A DNA stretch of 35,044 nucleotides, taken from Nocardioidaceae bacterium. Its GTDB lineage: Bacteria; Actinomycetota; Actinomycetes; Propionibacteriales; Nocardioidaceae. Of this stretch, positions 1 to 7,000 are shown piece by piece; the first letter of the stretch is position 1, and every line of letters begins with the position of its first letter. A program made the translations under genes and the position numbers. Where the stretch lies: contig JAQSWV010000031.1 in NCBI GenBank assembly GCA_029266455.1, forward strand, positions 1 through 35,044. Reading direction: 5' to 3'. The notes under the pieces were generated by a model, which was given only the letters and a program-made list of their open reading frames with translations, had not been told where the DNA came from and ran no database searches.

Positions 1-1043
1 CTGAACTCGGCCTGCGACGACTGGCCGGTGGATGAGCCGGACGACCCGGTGGTCGGGTCGGCGTCAGCAGAGGTCGAACCGTCGGAAGGCTCTGAACCGT
101 CGGTGGACCCCTGATCGTCCGGACTCGCGGAACCGCCGCTACCGGACCCGTTGCCGCCGCCTGACCCGTTGTCGCCGCCTGACCCGTTGTCGCCGCCCGA
201 CCCGTTGCCGCCGCCCGACCCGGACCCATCACCCGACCCCGAGCCATCACCCGACCCGGACCCGTCGCCGGTGCCACCGGGTGTGGCCGAAGACCCCGGT
301 GGGGTCTCACCGTCACCCGGGCCGTCGCCTCCGGAGCCGTTGGGACCACCGTCGGCTCCCGGTTGTACGTCGATCACCGCACTGGCCACGTCACCGGGAC
401 GGGGGTCGTGGCCGGCCCCGCTGACGGTGGGAGAGGCCACGACCTCCCCCGGCTCCGCTTCGGCCTCCACGGTGAGCGCGACGACCAGCTCCTCGCTGTC
501 TCCTGATGCAAGCTGACCGACGTCCCAGACGCCGGTGGTCGAGTTGAACCGCGCGTCGCTGCTCGCGCCGTCGAGGCCGGGTGGTATCCCGGCATCGACG
601 GTGACGGCCGGATCCGTGACGGGCCCGGTGTTCGTCACCGCGATCGTCAGGTTCGTGCTACCGCCTGGCTCGACGGTCGGCGCGGAGACGCTTGCGGCGA
701 TCGACAGTGAGGTCGCCTGGTCGGGAGTCTCCGTCTCCTCCGGCTGGCTGGTGGTGTCCCCCGCCGAGTCGCCGGGGCCGGGCGTTGCCGTCTGGTCGGG
801 CTCGGAGGTGCTCGCACCGCTCGAGCTGTCCTGGCCGGACCCGTCGTCGGTTCTGGGGGAGTCGTCGTCGGGGACAGCGGTATCAGAACTGGGAGGAGCG
901 GTCGTGCTGCTGCCGTCGGTGGTGCCGTCCACAGCCTCGGCGTGGCCGGCCCCGGGCATGGCAACGACCGCGGCCACCGCAAGGACGCTCGCAGCAGCGA
1001 CCCGGGCGAGCCACGGCGGTGCGTACAGACCGCGGGACATCAC
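1..1043 (-). CDS. Secreted DUF11-domain protein with Gly/Ser/Asp repeat region (C-terminus outside window)
   Basis: The open frame runs off the left edge, so the C-terminus is missing. From a GTG at 1043 (the next codon is ATG) the protein has a basic/hydrophobic signal peptide (about residues 2-35, ending near GHAEA). A Ser/Thr/Asp/Pro-rich disordered linker follows (about 36-111). One DUF11/CARDB-like Ig-type domain (about 112-228) carries the typical 'VTNTGP' and 'PPGLDG' strand signatures. Then comes a Gly-Ser-Asp-Asn repeat stretch encoded by tandem 18-bp units. These features indicate an exported, probably cell-wall-associated or adhesive surface protein. No anchor motif (LPXTG or terminal TM) can be judged because the end is missing. 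The GTG is preferred because TACCAT lies exactly 6 nt upstream (leaderless pattern) and no Shine-Dalgarno sequence is visible. The function is unknown. Confidence 0.75.
   Translation of the reverse strand, partial: MMSRGLYAPPWLARVAAASVLAVAAVVAMPGAGHAEAVDGTTDGSSTTAPPSSDTAVPDDDSPRTDDGSGQDSSSGASTSEPDQTATPGPGDSAGDTTSQPEETETPDQATSLSIAASVSAPTVEPGGSTNLTIAVTNTGPVTDPAVTVDAGIPPGLDGASSDARFNSTTGVWDVGQLASGDSEELVVALTVEAEAEPGEVVASPTVSGAGHDPRPGDVASAVIDVQPGADGGPNGSGGDGPGDGETPPGSSATPGGTGDGSGSGDGSGSGDGSGSGGGNGSGGDNGSGGDNGSGGGNGSGSGGSASPDDQGSTDGSEPSDGSTSADADPTTGSSGSSTGQSSQAEF
145..270. repeat. Tandem 18-bp repeat, seven units, inside the DUF11 gene
   Basis: Seven consecutive 18-bp units begin with GACCC on the plus strand (145, 163, 181, 199, 217, 235, 253). 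The first four are nearly identical (GACCCGTTGYCGCCGCCY) and the last three are diverged. On the minus strand they encode six-residue Gly/Ser/Asn/Asp blocks such as GGDNGS and GSGSGD. Such repeats commonly vary in copy number between strains. Confidence 0.85.
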
Positions 1044-1049
1044 GTGGGA

Positions 1050-1055
1050 ATGGTA
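1050..1055 (-). promoter_or_regulatory. -10 box of a leaderless promoter (DUF11 gene)
   Basis: TACCAT on the minus strand is followed by exactly 6 nt and then the GTG start. This matches the actinobacterial TANNNT leaderless layout. No convincing -35 is seen. Confidence 0.45.
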
Positions 1056-1212
1056 GGAGCGCTCACCCGGCCGCGTGGCCGTTCCAGGAAACTGGAGATG
1101 CTTCGTCATCCTTGTCCAGCGGGTGGCTCGCGAGGACAGCGACCGCTGTGGCAGTCGTCGGCAGCGGCAGGTAGCCTGACGCGTCGTCGCAGCGTCCAGG
1201 CGCACGCGGCCC

Positions 1213-1303
1213 GGAGGTGTCGCCTAGCCCGGTTTATGGCGCCCGCCTGCTAAGCGGGTTGAGGGTTCACCCCCTCTCGCGGGTTCAAATCCCGCCACCT
1301 CCG
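1213..1303 (+). tRNA. tRNA-Ser(GCU)
   Basis: A 7-bp acceptor stem (GGAGGTG / CACCTCC) encloses a D-arm, an anticodon stem CCCGC/GCGGG with loop CTGCTAA (anticodon GCT at 1249-1251), a long class-II variable arm and a T-arm with GGTTCAAAT. The discriminator base is G. The 3' CCA is not encoded (CCG follows), so CCA must be added enzymatically. It reads AGC/AGU serine codons. The next gene on the other strand ends only 14 bp downstream. Confidence 0.95.
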
Positions 1304-1317
1304 CCGTCCGACCGTCG

Positions 1318-1797
1318 TCAACTCAGCCGTCGCTGGCCGTGCGAGCGATCGAGCCGGGCGCGCAGGTCGGCCTCCAGCCGGTCCGCCGTGGCCGTCCCGC
1401 CGTCGAGCAGCCGCACCGGCACCACCGTGCGCTTCCCGCCGGGGAGCGACAGCACCAGGCAGGTGCCCGGCGGCAGCTGCTCCCTGCGCACCCTGGTGAC
1501 GTCGGACCAGCTGGCCGCGGAGACACCGGCACCGCGCAGCATCCGCAGCCGGTAGCCCGTGTCGGTGAGGACGAGCACCAGCGGGGGGCGGAGGACACGC
1601 AGGGCGGCGACGGCCGTGAGCCCAAGCGCGCCGGCCAACAGGACCACCCCGCAGGCGACCAGCCAGCCGGGCATGTCGTCCGTGCTGACGGCCACCACCA
1701 CCGACACCAGCACGAGGAGGCCGGTCCCCGCTGCGTAACGTCCGAGCACGCTCACTGTGTGGGCTCGTGCCAGCGGATAGCCGCTCGTCTCGGTCAC
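1318..1797 (-). CDS. Small membrane protein with a C-terminal PH-like region
   Basis: The 159-aa protein has a short cytoplasmic N-terminus, two adjacent hydrophobic helices (about residues 20-40 and 43-66) and a soluble C-terminal half (about 70-150). That half contains beta-rich text such as 'LVLVLTDTGYRLRML' and 'VPVRLL'. This layout (TM hairpin plus a PH-like beta domain) is common among uncharacterised actinobacterial membrane proteins, and assignment to the bacterial PH group is my inference. The GTG start has only a weak GGAG a few bases upstream. It lies alone between a tRNA gene and the beta-propeller gene, downstream of the latter on the same strand (55-bp gap), so the two could be co-transcribed. 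The function is unknown. Confidence 0.6.
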   Translation of the reverse strand: MTETSGYPLARAHTVSVLGRYAAGTGLLVLVSVVVAVSTDDMPGWLVACGVVLLAGALGLTAVAALRVLRPPLVLVLTDTGYRLRMLRGAGVSAASWSDVTRVRREQLPPGTCLVLSLPGGKRTVVPVRLLDGGTATADRLEADLRARLDRSHGQRRLS

Positions 1798-1852
1798 GAC
1801 TCCGCATCCTCCGACATCGGCGAGCCCGCGCGCGACTGCGCTCCCGCTACCT

Positions 1853-2956
1853 TCAGCTCCCGAACATCGTCAGGTACGGGTACTTGTTCGGCTTGGGGCC
1901 GGCTGCAGTGAAGTGGCCACCCACGTACATGCGCTGGCTGGTCGAGTCCATTGCCCAGATCCCGGGGAAGGAGCCGACGAACCTGCTGGAGAAGGCCTGC
2001 ACAGCGCCGGTTGCCGGGTTGAGCTGCGCCAGGATCTTGCGGTCCACGCCCTTGATGGTGGAGAAGTGGCCGCCGACGTAGAGCTGCCCGTCGACGAGGG
2101 TGACCGCCTGGGCGTCGCCATTCGCAGAGGTGCGCCACAGCCGCTTCCCCGTGCCGAGGTCCACCGCGGTCGCCGCACCATAGTTGCGGGAGACGGCGTA
2201 GACGGTGTTTCCGTTCGCGGTGAGATCCCAGTACAGGTTGCACCCGCTGCAGGCAGCCTCGGGCCTCCAGCCGTCGAGGGAGTTGCTCGACACGTTGAAC
2301 GAGCCAAGCTGGTTGCGGGGTGAGCCGCTGAGAGTGGTGAACTTCCCGCCGATCACCAGCCGCGACCCGCTCAGGTCGAGGGCGTACACGATGCCGTCGC
2401 TCGAGGCGTCGAACCCGGTCCGAGGGACAGCCTTCTGGCCGGGCGTCGTCGAGACCGCTCCCAGGTTCGACTGCACTGTCCCGTTGTGCCGCTTGAAGGA
2501 GCCTCCGAAGTAGGCGGTGTCGCCACTGACGACGATGTCCCGCACCATTCCACCCGCTGCCGCTCTCCACTTCGGGTCGACGACCCCGGTCGACGCCGAG
2601 AGCAGGGCCAGCTTGCGATGCGTCGCCCCGGCCACCGCGGTGAAGGCTCCCCCGGCAATGACCGAGCGGCCGTCGGCGGACACGGCAAGCGCACGGACGT
2701 CGCCGTTGGCGTTGCCCTTCCACGCCAGGGCGCCGGTGCTGGCATTCAGCGCGACGACGCCCCCGCTGAAGCTGCCCCCGACGAAGACCTGCCCGCCGGC
2801 CACGGCGATCGCGTGAACGGGCCCGTCCGGCGTCCACACCGGACCGACCGGCCCGGGGTCGAACGCAGCCGAGGCAGGTGACGCGAGCCCGAGGGTTCCG
2901 GAGACGGCCACGGCAAGGCTTGCCGCCGCGGCGGCAAAGCGGGCGATCGGCTTCAT
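1853..2956 (-). CDS. Secreted beta-propeller protein (PQQ/delta-60-type repeats)
   Basis: From ATG 2956 the 367-aa protein begins MKPIARF with a hydrophobic core and an ASA-A cleavage site near residue 30, so it is exported. The rest is a run of blades with recurring patterns 'VGGSF', 'AGGAFT', 'FGGSFK', 'IGGKFTT', 'VGGHFS' and 'LNxxTG', about 40-50 residues apart, as in actinobacterial delta-60/PQQ-like propellers. There are no catalytic motifs, so a binding or surface role is likely. Cys residues in 'ACSGC' could form a disulfide. The frame stays open to 3052, but I choose 2956 because AGGA sits about 6 nt upstream, the signal peptide starts there, and the upstream codons have a noticeably lower third-position GC. 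Confidence 0.8.
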   Translation of the reverse strand: MKPIARFAAAAASLAVAVSGTLGLASPASAAFDPGPVGPVWTPDGPVHAIAVAGGQVFVGGSFSGGVVALNASTGALAWKGNANGDVRALAVSADGRSVIAGGAFTAVAGATHRKLALLSASTGVVDPKWRAAAGGMVRDIVVSGDTAYFGGSFKRHNGTVQSNLGAVSTTPGQKAVPRTGFDASSDGIVYALDLSGSRLVIGGKFTTLSGSPRNQLGSFNVSSNSLDGWRPEAACSGCNLYWDLTANGNTVYAVSRNYGAATAVDLGTGKRLWRTSANGDAQAVTLVDGQLYVGGHFSTIKGVDRKILAQLNPATGAVQAFSSRFVGSFPGIWAMDSTSQRMYVGGHFTAAGPKPNKYPYLTMFGS

Positions 2957-3087
2957 GACGTCCTCAGCTCCAAGTCCCCCGATCACCGTGACCGAGCCCT
3001 CCGAACCGTAGGCGACGGCGTCAGCGGCACGCAGAGGTTTGCCGGTACTCACGCAGATGGCCGCGTCCGGTCACGACCAGTGACGTC

Positions 3088-3111
3088 CGGCTGCCGGCTG
3101 CCGGCTGCCGG
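3088..3111. repeat. Short tandem heptamer (CCGGCTG) array
   Basis: Just over three copies of CCGGCTG lie between the propeller gene leader and tRNA-Ser(UGA). This is a simple GC-rich microrepeat and no function is evident. Confidence 0.6.
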
Positions 3112-3118
3112 ACCTGTG

Positions 3119-3207
3119 CAGAGGGGGCGGGATTCGAACCCGCGGCTGACATCGCTGCCAGCGACCGCTTTCAAGGCGGTTCCGATAGGCCACTCCGGCA
3201 CCCCTCC
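3119..3207 (-). tRNA. tRNA-Ser(UGA)
   Basis: On the minus strand the gene opens GGAGGGG and closes CCCCTCT plus discriminator G (one G-U at the first pair). The anticodon stem is ACCGC/GCGGT around loop CTTGAAA, giving anticodon TGA. A long class-II variable arm and the T-loop TTCGAAT in a GCGGG/CCCGC stem are present. CCA is not encoded. It reads UCA (and other UCN) codons. It is the second serine tRNA within 2 kb of the first. Confidence 0.95.
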
Positions 3208-3228
3208 GAGCCTGCCGGACCCATCCTG

Positions 3229-3444
3229 TCAGGAGACAACGGCGAGCACGTCACCCTCCTGGACGACGTCGCCGACACTGACCCGCAGATCCACGAGCGT
3301 GCCCTTTGTCTCGGTCAGCACGGGGATCTCCATCTTCATCGACTCGAGAATGAGGATCGTGTCGCCCGCTTCGAGCACCGCGCCCTGCTCGGCGACCAGC
3401 GTGAGCACGTTGGCGACCATCTCGGCGGCGATCTCGTGGGACAC
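3229..3444 (-). CDS. Stand-alone biotin (lipoyl) carrier protein, 71 aa
   Basis: The whole 71-residue product is one biotinyl-domain fold. It carries the classic ESMKMEIP hairpin with the acceptor lysine at K37 and the conserved 'GDVVQEGDVLAVV' terminus. It would be biotinylated by BirA and carry carboxybiotin between a biotin carboxylase and a carboxyltransferase. Such minimal carriers in Actinobacteria are annotated as biotin/lipoyl-binding carrier proteins, and their partner is often unknown. No carboxylase gene adjoins it; the one in this window (26.8-30.3 kb) carries its own biotinyl domain. The GTG start at 3444 has GGAAGGAAG upstream. It lies 78 bp downstream of the nitrilase-family gene on the same strand, with a hairpin between. 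Confidence 0.85.
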   Translation of the reverse strand: MSHEIAAEMVANVLTLVAEQGAVLEAGDTILILESMKMEIPVLTETKGTLVDLRVSVGDVVQEGDVLAVVS

Positions 3445-3470
3445 CGGACGCTTCCTTCCGTCGGCCCCGT

Positions 3471-3486
3471 CGGGCCCCTCGGCCCG
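3471..3486 (-). terminator. Terminator-like GC hairpin
   Basis: A 6-bp perfect stem (CGGGCC/GGCCCG) with a 4-nt loop lies between the nitrilase-family gene and the biotin carrier gene. There is no T-run, so attenuation or partial termination is only possible, not shown. Confidence 0.3.
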
Positions 3487-3522
3487 TCGGGCCAGCGACG
3501 CGTTCGCGGGCGGAGAGTGACG

Positions 3523-4380
3523 CTACACCTGCAGTCGAGCACCGGATGAGATGCGGCGGTGCTGCAACGCGGGGTTGCGGGCCCGCGCGGTGCCCAGCCG
3601 GACCGGGTCCAGGACCGCCCGGACGATGGTCTCCTCGTCGCCGGCGGCAGCCAATACGACGCCCAGCGGGTCGATCGCGGAGGTGCGTCCCGCATAGGTC
3701 GGCCCCGTCTGCGCTGCGCCCAGCACCCAGCAGGTGTTCTCGATCGCCCGTGCGCGCAGGAGAGTCACCCAGTGGTCCTCCTTCATCGGGCCGCGCACCC
3801 AGGCCGCCGGTACGCACAGGGTGTCGGCCCCCGCATCGACCAGCAGCCGGGCGTACTCGGGGAAGCGCAGGTCATAGCACGTCATCACGCCGACGTTGAC
3901 GGCGCCGACCTCGAGGACCACCGGCTCGACCGGACCGGCCCGCAGGCGGTCGGACTCCCGGTAGCCGAACGAGTCGTACATGTGCACCTTGCGGGACACC
4001 CCCGCCAGCGAGCCGTCGGGCTGGACGGCGGCCAGCGTGTTGTACGGGCGGCCACCGTCGTCGGCCCGCTCGAACATCCCGGCCACGACGACGGCGCCCA
4101 GCCTGGCCGCCTGCTCGGCCAGCAGCGCAACGAACGGCCCGTCGAGGGGCTCCGCGACGGCAGCGACATCATGCTCAGCCGATCCGAAGTCGTGCATGAC
4201 AGCCTCGGGAAGCACCACCAGGTCGGCCGGCGGCCCCGGCTGCTCGAGGACACGACCGCACCAGCCACGCACGGACTCCCGCTGGGCGGCGGAGTCGGTA
4301 CCGGCCGCCGTCTGCACAAGTGCCACGTGGCAGACATCGACGCCGGGTGCGGGATCGCGGTTTCGAGCGGGGTCGGCCAT
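3523..4380 (-). CDS. Carbon-nitrogen hydrolase (nitrilase superfamily amidohydrolase)
   Basis: This 285-aa protein has the family's normal single-domain length. The Glu-Lys-Cys triad is readable: E59 in 'VVLPEAV', K131 in 'RKVHMYD', and nucleophile C168 in 'VMTCYDLRFPEY'. The last form is typical of the Nit/omega-amidase branch. It would hydrolyse the amide or nitrile bond of a small carbon-nitrogen compound in the cytosol; deaminated glutathione or alpha-ketoacid omega-amides are plausible substrates for this branch, but the substrate cannot be read from sequence. It is transcribed divergently from the MobA-like gene with only 35 bp between the starts. The start has CAGCAT 6 nt upstream and no Shine-Dalgarno, suggesting leaderless expression. 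Confidence 0.9.
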   Translation of the reverse strand: MADPARNRDPAPGVDVCHVALVQTAAGTDSAAQRESVRGWCGRVLEQPGPPADLVVLPEAVMHDFGSAEHDVAAVAEPLDGPFVALLAEQAARLGAVVVAGMFERADDGGRPYNTLAAVQPDGSLAGVSRKVHMYDSFGYRESDRLRAGPVEPVVLEVGAVNVGVMTCYDLRFPEYARLLVDAGADTLCVPAAWVRGPMKEDHWVTLLRARAIENTCWVLGAAQTGPTYAGRTSAIDPLGVVLAAAGDEETIVRAVLDPVRLGTARARNPALQHRRISSGARLQV

Positions 4381-4415
4381 ACCCCCATGCTGGCACCGCT
4401 GCCAGACTCACACCC

Positions 4416-5054
4416 ATGTCCACCCGACGGCCCCCCGGCGAGTTCGACGCACTGGTGCTCGCCGGAGGAAGCTCGACGCGCCTCGGCGCCGACAAGACGC
4501 GGCTGACGATCGGCGGCAGGTCCCTGCTCGATCGCGTGCTCGCCGCCGTCCGGGACGCGGAGCGGGTCATCGTCGTCGGGGACGAGCGACCGACCGCACG
4601 ACCGGTGCAGTGGCTGCGCGAGGACCCCCCGGGCAGCGGGCCGGCGGAAGCGGTCGTGACAGGGCTGGCCGAGGTGCGTGCCGATCTCGTCGTGGTGCTG
4701 GCCGGCGACCTGGCCATGGTCGACGCCGGGACCGTGCGTCGGCTGCTGGACGTTCTCGGCGGACCCGACGGCGCGGGCGGCGACACCCCGTGGAGCCAGG
4801 CCGCTCCCGACGGTGCCCTGCTCACCGACCAGGACGGCCGGCGCCAGTACCTGACCGGCGCGCATCGGACCGCTGCCCTCCGCCGTGCCGCCGCCGCCCG
4901 CGAGCACTGGACCGATGCCGCCATGCACGTGTTGCTCGCGCCGCTGTCCCTCAGCGCGGTCGTCCCGCACGGCAACGAGGCGCGCGATGTCGACACTCCC
5001 GGCGACCTCGCCGCCGCCGTGGAGTCCGCCCGAGGTCACGAGCTCCCGCGATGA
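4416..5054 (+). CDS. MobA-like nucleotidyltransferase (molybdenum cofactor guanylyltransferase family)
   Basis: The 212-aa protein is a Rossmann-type NTP transferase. The N-terminal signature 'LVLAGGSSTRLGADKTRL' (about residues 14-31) binds the nucleotide, 'VVLAGDLAMVD' is the metal-binding strand, and 'ARDVDTPGDLAAA' near the end is the typical MobA-like tail. Its expected reaction is transfer of GMP from GTP to molybdopterin. No other molybdenum cofactor genes are in the window, so a different nucleotidyl acceptor is possible. The ATG at 4416 fits because CAGACT lies 7 nt upstream. An earlier in-frame ATG at 4320 would overlap the divergent gene. It overlaps the following DUF6457 gene by 4 bp (ATGA). 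Confidence 0.8.
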   Translation: MSTRRPPGEFDALVLAGGSSTRLGADKTRLTIGGRSLLDRVLAAVRDAERVIVVGDERPTARPVQWLREDPPGSGPAEAVVTGLAEVRADLVVVLAGDLAMVDAGTVRRLLDVLGGPDGAGGDTPWSQAAPDGALLTDQDGRRQYLTGAHRTAALRRAAAAREHWTDAAMHVLLAPLSLSAVVPHGNEARDVDTPGDLAAAVESARGHELPR

Positions 5055-5374
5055 CGCTGCAGGAGTGGGTCGAGGCACTGTGCGCCGAGCTGGGCGTGCC
5101 GGCGGACGACGTGGACGTCCCGCTGCTGCTCGATGCCGCGCGCGACGCCGCACACTCGGTCGCGCGCCCGGCCGCGCCGCTGACCACCTTCCTCATCGGG
5201 TACGCAGCGGCCGCTCGCGGTGGTGGCTCCGGCGCGATCCGTACCGCCGCCGAGCAGGCCGTGCGGCTCGCCCTGGCCGGGGGCACCGGCTCCGGACAGG
5301 CCGACGATGCTGCAGCGACAGGTCCCGCCCGGGACACGTCGACCGACGAGAAGCCCGAGGAGAGGACCGACTGA
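5051..5374 (+). CDS. DUF6457-type small protein
   Basis: This is a 107-aa acidic protein. Residues 1-75 look like a compact helical domain ('LQEWVEALCAELGV', 'LLLDAARDAAHSVARPAAPLTTFLIGYAAA'). The tail is disordered and charged. This pattern matches the small DUF6457 family commonly found next to MobA-like genes in Actinobacteria; the name is from memory. The start overlaps the MobA-like stop as ATGA, so the two are probably translationally coupled and functionally linked. A role in molybdenum cofactor handling is only inferred from that neighbour. The stop is 1 bp before the next start. Confidence 0.7.
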   Translation: MTLQEWVEALCAELGVPADDVDVPLLLDAARDAAHSVARPAAPLTTFLIGYAAAARGGGSGAIRTAAEQAVRLALAGGTGSGQADDAAATGPARDTSTDEKPEERTD

Positions 5375-5375
5375 C

Positions 5376-6356
5376 ATGCGGGCTGTGGTGTGCACCGGTG
5401 CCGGTGGTCGCGAGGTGCTGGGGCTGGACGAGGTGCCCGACCCCGTGCCCGGTCCCGGCGAGATCCTGCTGCGAGTTCGGGCGACGGCGGTCAACCGCGC
5501 CGACATCATGCAGCGCCAGGGCAACTACCCCCCTCCTCCGGGCGCCTCGGACGTTCTCGGACTCGAGTGCGCCGGCCACGTGCTGGCCGTCGGTGCCGGC
5601 GTCGACGGCTGGGCGGTGGGCGACCCGGCGTGCGCGCTGCTGGCCGGCGGAGGCTACGCCGAGCAGGTGGTCGTTCCGGCGGGGCAGGTCGTGCCGGTCC
5701 CGGCCGGCATCGAGCTGGCTCCGGCAGGTGGCCTGGTCGAGGTCGCGGCCACCGTGTGGTCGAACGTCTTCATGCTCGCCGGCCTGCAGCGCGGCGAGAC
5801 GCTGCTCGTCCACGGCGGCGCGGGAGGCATCGGCACGATGGCGATCCAGCTCGCAGTGGCTCTCGGGGCCAGGGTGGCGGTCACCGCGGGGTCGCCCGCC
5901 CGGCTGGAGCGCTGCGCGGCCCTCGGCGCGGAGGTTCTGGTCGACTATCACGAGCAGGACTTCGTCGCCGAGGTGCTGGCGGCCACGGACGGGCGCGGGG
6001 CCGACGTGGTGCTCGACTCGCTGGGTGCGTCCTACCTGACCCGCAACCTCGAGACGCTCGCAACGTCGGGCCGGCTGGTGATCATCGGACTGCAGGGAGG
6101 CGCGAAGGCAGAGATCGACCTGTCGACGCTGCTGGTGAAGAGATGCGCGGTGCTGGCCACCACGCTGCGCGCACGGCCCCCGGCCGAGAAGGCCGCCATC
6201 ATGGCCGGTGTCGTCGAGCACGTCTGGCCGCTGGTCGCCGACGGCGTCGTGCAGCCGGTGGTGCACACCACACTTCCGCTGGAACAGGTGGCCGAGGCGC
6301 ACCGGATCGTCGAGGACGGCGAGGCGGTCGGGAAGGTCGTGCTGACCGTCGGGTGA
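5376..6356 (+). CDS. NAD(P)H-quinone oxidoreductase (zinc-independent MDR family, PIG3-like)
   Basis: The 326-aa protein is a full-length medium-chain dehydrogenase/reductase. The N-terminal GroES-like fold contains 'VNRADIMQRQGNYPPPPG' (about residues 40-56), the hallmark of the PIG3/QOR branch. The catalytic zinc ligands of alcohol dehydrogenases are absent. The nucleotide-binding motif GGAGGIG is at 147-153. It would reduce quinones or other activated carbonyls with NADPH in the cytosol. The ATG at 5376 starts one base after the previous stop codon, so it is the third cistron of a tightly packed operon with the MobA-like and DUF6457 genes, although no pathway link is obvious. A hairpin follows the stop. 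Confidence 0.9.
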   Translation: MRAVVCTGAGGREVLGLDEVPDPVPGPGEILLRVRATAVNRADIMQRQGNYPPPPGASDVLGLECAGHVLAVGAGVDGWAVGDPACALLAGGGYAEQVVVPAGQVVPVPAGIELAPAGGLVEVAATVWSNVFMLAGLQRGETLLVHGGAGGIGTMAIQLAVALGARVAVTAGSPARLERCAALGAEVLVDYHEQDFVAEVLAATDGRGADVVLDSLGASYLTRNLETLATSGRLVIIGLQGGAKAEIDLSTLLVKRCAVLATTLRARPPAEKAAIMAGVVEHVWPLVADGVVQPVVHTTLPLEQVAEAHRIVEDGEAVGKVVLTVG

Positions 6357-6399
6357 GCCGGTGCCCTCCGGATTGGTCTGGTGCATCGAGCGCACCGGC
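6357..6399 (+). terminator. Hairpin after the quinone oxidoreductase gene
   Basis: A perfect 8-bp inverted repeat (GCCGGTGC ... GCACCGGC) has a 27-nt loop. There is no T-tract. It may end or attenuate the operon before the bpa promoter. Confidence 0.3.
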
Positions 6400-6409
6400 C
6401 AGGGCTCCG

Positions 6410-6415
6410 TAGTCT
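6410..6415 (+). promoter_or_regulatory. -10 box of a leaderless promoter (bpa)
   Basis: TAGTCT is followed by 6 nt (GGGGGC) and the ATG of the proteasome activator gene. It indicates that bpa has its own promoter and a leaderless transcript. Confidence 0.45.
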
Positions 6416-6421
6416 GGGGGC

Positions 6422-6982
6422 ATGAGCGAGCAGAGCGCAGACCACGTCACCGTGATCGGTCCGGACGGGCAGAGGATGCCGGCCCCGGATCCGGACGACG
6501 CCTCTGAGGAGCAGTCCGAGCGCGCGCTCACCGACCTGGTGGAGCAGCCGGCCAAGGTGATGCGGATCGGCAGCATGATCCGCCAGCTGCTCGAGGAGGT
6601 GAAGGCTGCCCCTCTCGACGAGGCCAGCCGGGCTCGGCTCCGCGACATCCATGCATCGTCGATCGCGGAGCTGGAGCAGGGCCTTGCCCCCGAGCTGGTC
6701 GAGGAGCTCGAGCGGCTGAGCCTGCCCTTCGGGTCGCAGACACCGTCCGATTCGGAGCTCAGGATCGCCCAGGCCCAGCTCGTCGGGTGGCTCGAGGGAC
6801 TCTTCCACGGCATCCAGACCGCGATCTACGCCCAGCAGATGGCCGCCCGCGCGCAGCTGGAGCAGATGCGGCGCGCGCTCCCGCCAGGTGCCGCCGGCCC
6901 CGGCGGCCCCCCCGGTCCGGCCGGCCCGCCCCCGCCCAACGAGGAGCAAGGCCGTGGGCACGGCGGGGGGATGTACCTCTGA
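6422..6982 (+). CDS. bpa: Bacterial proteasome activator (Bpa/PafE)
   Basis: The 186-aa product matches the family in length and layout. It has an acidic disordered N-terminus (1-35), a helical core with 'PAKVMRIGSMIRQLLEEVK', 'LPFGSQTPSDSELRIAQAQLVGWLEGLFHGIQ' split over two helices (about 100-140), and a Gly/Pro-rich flexible tail. The family forms a dodecameric ATP-independent ring that docks on the 20S proteasome through a C-terminal GQYL motif and lets unfolded proteins enter. Here the terminus reads GGMYL: the essential penultimate Tyr and last Leu are kept, with Met in place of Gln. It is probably monocistronic with a leaderless promoter, and convergent with the GH65 gene 18 bp away. 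Its presence implies a proteasome elsewhere in this genome. Confidence 0.9.
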   Translation: MSEQSADHVTVIGPDGQRMPAPDPDDASEEQSERALTDLVEQPAKVMRIGSMIRQLLEEVKAAPLDEASRARLRDIHASSIAELEQGLAPELVEELERLSLPFGSQTPSDSELRIAQAQLVGWLEGLFHGIQTAIYAQQMAARAQLEQMRRALPPGAAGPGGPPGPAGPPPPNEEQGRGHGGGMYL

Positions 6983-7000
6983 CCCGCCAGGGATCTCGCG

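Noticed and set aside
3885-5153. 422-codon minus-strand open frame
   Set aside because: Covers the MobA-like gene and part of the nitrilase gene in the wrong frame; composition is shadow-like.
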